From contig JAAAIG010000329.1 of the NCBI GenBank assembly GCA_015852425.1, forward strand, positions 1-22,240: DNA of 22,240 nucleotides, given 5' to 3'. Below, one piece after another: positions 17,849-22,240 of the stretch. Each line of letters starts with the position of its first letter. Within the stretch, counting starts at the first letter, position 1. Made by a program: the position numbers and the translations under genes. The notes under the pieces were generated by a model. It saw only the letters and a list, made by a program, of their open reading frames with translations, was not told the DNA's origin and did no database searches. Source of the stretch: Gryganskiella cystojenkinii. Its lineage: Eukaryota; Mortierellomycota; Mortierellomycetes; Mortierellales; Mortierellaceae.

Positions 17849-20444
17849 ATGATCCCCAACAAGAGGAAATCACCCTTCACTCGGACACGCTCTTTCCAAC
17901 CGACTTCGAATCGCCAGCGCATCGACACGGATTTGGCACTTGGCAATGGACCAGCGTCATTCGGAAATGTTCCTGGAACTGGAGGACCACCATTCTCCAA
18001 GCGACCAGCCTTCTCTCGAACAATGTCTACTCCCTTTCAAGTACTCAGCCCAACCATGAAAAGCTCAAAGAATCCATTCGAGAAACTGACTCCATCCTCA
18101 ACAACCACGACTTCCCCATCCATCACATCCGACTACGCTTCGCTCCGCATTACCGAGGACAAAGACGAGCACGAGGTATAACAAAAAAAAACCCCCCCCC
18201 GACGTTCCTCTTCCAAAGCGGAGATTGTCCCTGAAGAAAATTTCTTTCCTCCCAACTTTTTTTGGTGGCAAAAAGCACCTACCTTCTGCTTCTGCGTGCA
18301 CCTTGCTGACGGCAGTAATTTCATTTCTATATTTTATGTATCAAGGACGAGGCGATGGATCCCAGTAACACCCTCAAGATGTTCTCGTTCTCGCAACCTA
18401 CGTCAACACCATCCAACAGATTGATCAAGGAAGAGGATGAATCGTCGTCTGAGGAAGAGCAGGAGGATAACCTCGGCGATAGCTTCACTGCAGAATCCGC
18501 AGAGACCTTTTCACATTTTAAATCAGATAGCACAAGCTTGTCAAGCGATCGGAAACCTAGACTACAAGAAGCTCTGGATATGTCGCTGGTAAGCTTTACA
18601 AGGAAGGAACTGAGGCTTCGAGGTACCGCTCTGACTTTCATTCAAATACCTGATTTGATGCTTCCAATAGAAAAAGTCGAAAGCTTCCTCAGCGGAACTG
18701 AATGGTACAAGTGGTCTCATTGCGTGGATATGACCCCAGCGAGTGTGATGACACGCGAGCAACTGTATTAACCGCTGTGTATGATATCTTGTTATAATTC
18801 TTTTAGCACCGCCGACATCCTCTGAAGGCGCACCCAAAAAGCCAAGAGGTGAACAGCAACAGGTAACAATCAAAAGACGCACCGGAAAAATATTAGAAAG
18901 CGATTATAAACTCGTTACTAACGTCTTTTTTTTTTTTTTTTTTGTAGACTTCGACAACCCTTCCTGTGGACTGGACACTCAAATCGTCCATCTTTTTGAA
19001 CTCTTCAGATACATTTGCCTGGTGCGACGGCGTAACAGCCATGGATGAGATTGAGTCTATGCAGCTCTTCATATCAGGGGTCAAAGCAGGAAGCTCGCCC
19101 AGGGTAAGGTTACTCAAGGCGATGCATCACTGGATATACCCAACCAACACGGCGACGACGCCTCAGGCTCAGAGCATCAACCGACTTCTAAAGAATGCTG
19201 AGCATTTGAGCTTGGCCGAGAAGAGTAGCGTCTCAGAGATGTTTTCCAGAACCGCGGAGTGGTAAGACTGTGATTCAATATATGTTGAACTCGAGTTTCT
19301 GTGTCGTGAGGTAAAATGCGTCTAACAATAAATCTACTTACGATCATAGGAGGCAGGCTTTCAAATCAGTATACCAGGCGTGCCGCAACGGCGCCTGCCC
19401 GTACTTTTACTATGTGGGATCGTCATGGACGGTTTTGTTCCAACACGGATCAGTTTCGACTTCGGGCGATCTGGAGGCAATCTTGACAAACTCAACCCCA
19501 GGTCTTCGTAAAGTCTTGGTCGAAGAAGGTAGGCGTGGGCGACTAACAGAATATGCTGCGGATCAAATCCAGAGGGGCCTGACGCTAACCTAGGCCATAT
19601 TTTCAAATAGAAATCCCATTCATAAGATTACCGGACGCAGGTGGAAAAACAGCCGTGCACAACTTTAGCTCGAAGCACGATCTGGAAGGATTCGGCGATG
19701 AGGACCAAGAGTCAAAGTAAGAAATGCTCTGGTGTTTTTCCTTGACCGCGCATGATGGGCAGTCAGACTGGAATGCTAACTGAGACTTGCTTTTATGTTG
19801 ACGCGATAGATCGTCCACTTCGGGATCGACTTTTAAGCTGCCTGTCCAGGAGGAGCTATCGAACACACTTCTGTTCAGGGGACAGGTCGAAGTTCAGGGG
19901 CTTTTCAGTTACTTACTCAACTTGAAGACCTCGTTCGAAGATGGATTCATGTATAGTTCGCCAACGCTGATCACCAACGTGCCTTTCCTGCATGCCGCCT
20001 TGAGGAGGAATACGGTAAGATTGCACTCTTTTTGCTATTTTTTTGCTGTTTGTGTGTAACAGTCCTTGAAGCTAACACCACACGGTCTCACAACAGGTGT
20101 CCAAATGTCGACTTGTCAGCAAGAATGTAGAGGGCACGGACATTATGCAGAGGGAGTACAGGATCGAGATCCGTGGAACACTCTTACCAACCTCTGTCAA
20201 GGACCTGTGTGGTATCTGTAACGAACAGCAACTACTAACAGGTTACAAATTCACAGCGCAGAGTGACACGCGGTCGCACGGACTCAATCTCAGACCCTTG
20301 CATAAGGACAATGCAGATTCAGGGACTAAATTAAGAGATCACAAGACCCATAGTTTACTGTCCGAGAATCCGTTCATTGGAACCAAAGCGCTGGATCAAT
20401 TCAAGTTTGATGCTAGTTCGCAGACATATTCTTGGAATTTATAA
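17849..20444 (+). CDS. DONSON: DONSON homologue, replicative-helicase assembly factor
   Basis: In animals DONSON helps build the CMG helicase at replication origins and protects forks; it acts in the nucleus. Exons are 17849-18175, 18346-18588, 18671-18704, 18807-18862, 18948-19261, 19350-19528, 19611-19716, 19810-20014 and 20097-20444. The product is 603 aa (human 566). The N-terminal 220 residues are basic, Ser/Thr-rich and probably disordered, with NPFEKL at 75-80 resembling the NPF motif of the human protein. The conserved core begins LPVDWTLKSSIFLNSSDTF near residue 225. It continues with HHWIYP, TAEWRQAFKSVY, CPYFYYVGSSWTVLFQ (about 341-356), TPGLRKVLVEE and IPF. After an acidic linker come LLFRGQVEVQGLFSYLLN, the PFLHAALRRNTVSKCRLV segment and the ending QTYSWNL, equivalent to human DYIYNW. 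Exons 3 and 4 lie in low-complexity sequence and are the least certain. The preceding intron has a TACTAAC branch site. The 3' end faces Rab4, 123 bp away. Confidence 0.9.
18183..18200 (+). repeat. A9C9 homopolymer block in DONSON intron 1
   Basis: Nine A followed directly by nine C, starting seven bases after the donor site at 18176. Non-coding in the proposed model. The length is likely to vary or be misread. Confidence 0.8.
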
Positions 20445-20567
20445 AATTCCGCGCACAAAAGTTCAATTGTTCTCGGGTCCCCTCTGGCATGGTGGGTCGT
20501 TTTAATTGGTATAACGAGGGGAATGAGTGCTTGTTCATATGTCCCATTGCGAATTTTGAACCTAAGC
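20445..20567. other. Convergent gap between DONSON and Rab4
   Basis: Only 123 bp lie between two stop codons that face each other, so the 3' UTRs probably overlap. No exact AATAAA was found for either gene here. Confidence 0.6.
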
Positions 20568-22174
<1,607 letters not shown>

Positions 22175-22240
22175 CTAGGTCAAGAAGAAAGAGACCAAGG
22201 AGACCATGTTAGTCACTTTTCTTTTTCTTTGGATCCTCAT

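Overview
The window is nuclear DNA of a filamentous, early-diverging fungus. Its protein-coding genes are cut by many GT-AG introns, mostly 80-170 bp. Some carry a yeast-like TACTAAC or TGAC branch site and long T tracts before the acceptor. The leucine-rich-repeat style, with 28-residue repeats of the IGDNGAQALSEALK type, and the gene set suggest Mucoromycota, most likely Mortierellomycotina. That placement is inference, with moderate confidence.

Layout, left to right. (1) The 3' end of a leucine-rich-repeat gene (+) is cut by the window edge and built from near-identical 84-bp units. (2) A decayed 3' fragment of a LINE-type retrotransposon (-) follows, with frameshifts in its zinc-finger region. 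(3) Mitochondrial chaperonin Hsp10 (+) has a start codon that forms a coding exon of its own. (4) A P-type plasma-membrane proton ATPase (-, 960 aa) is convergent with Hsp10. (5) About 1.5 kb lies without a recognisable gene. (6) Ribosomal protein eL33/RPL35A (-) is split into 8-, 283-, 17- and 7-nt coding exons. (7) A BAG6/Scythe-like ubiquitin-domain protein (-, about 1161 aa) is divergent from (8) nicastrin (+, 695 aa), the large gamma-secretase subunit. (9) A DONSON homologue (+, 603 aa), a replication-helicase assembly factor, starts 184 bp after the nicastrin stop. (10) A Rab4-type GTPase (-) is convergent with DONSON, and its first exon lies beyond the right edge.

I built the spliced models by hand from GT-AG sites, reading phase and remembered family sequences. 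Every complete model closes in frame at a normal family length. Three adjacent genes (BAG6, nicastrin, DONSON) belong to families usually described in animals or plants and missing from baker's yeast. I see no evidence that they work as one system, but each bears on what early fungi retained. The other notable signal is gene architecture: very small coding exons at gene ends, and long 5'-proximal introns (406, 687, 616, 422 bp) in the genes expected to be highly or constitutively expressed. I found no convincing tRNA, rRNA, CRISPR array or intact transposon.
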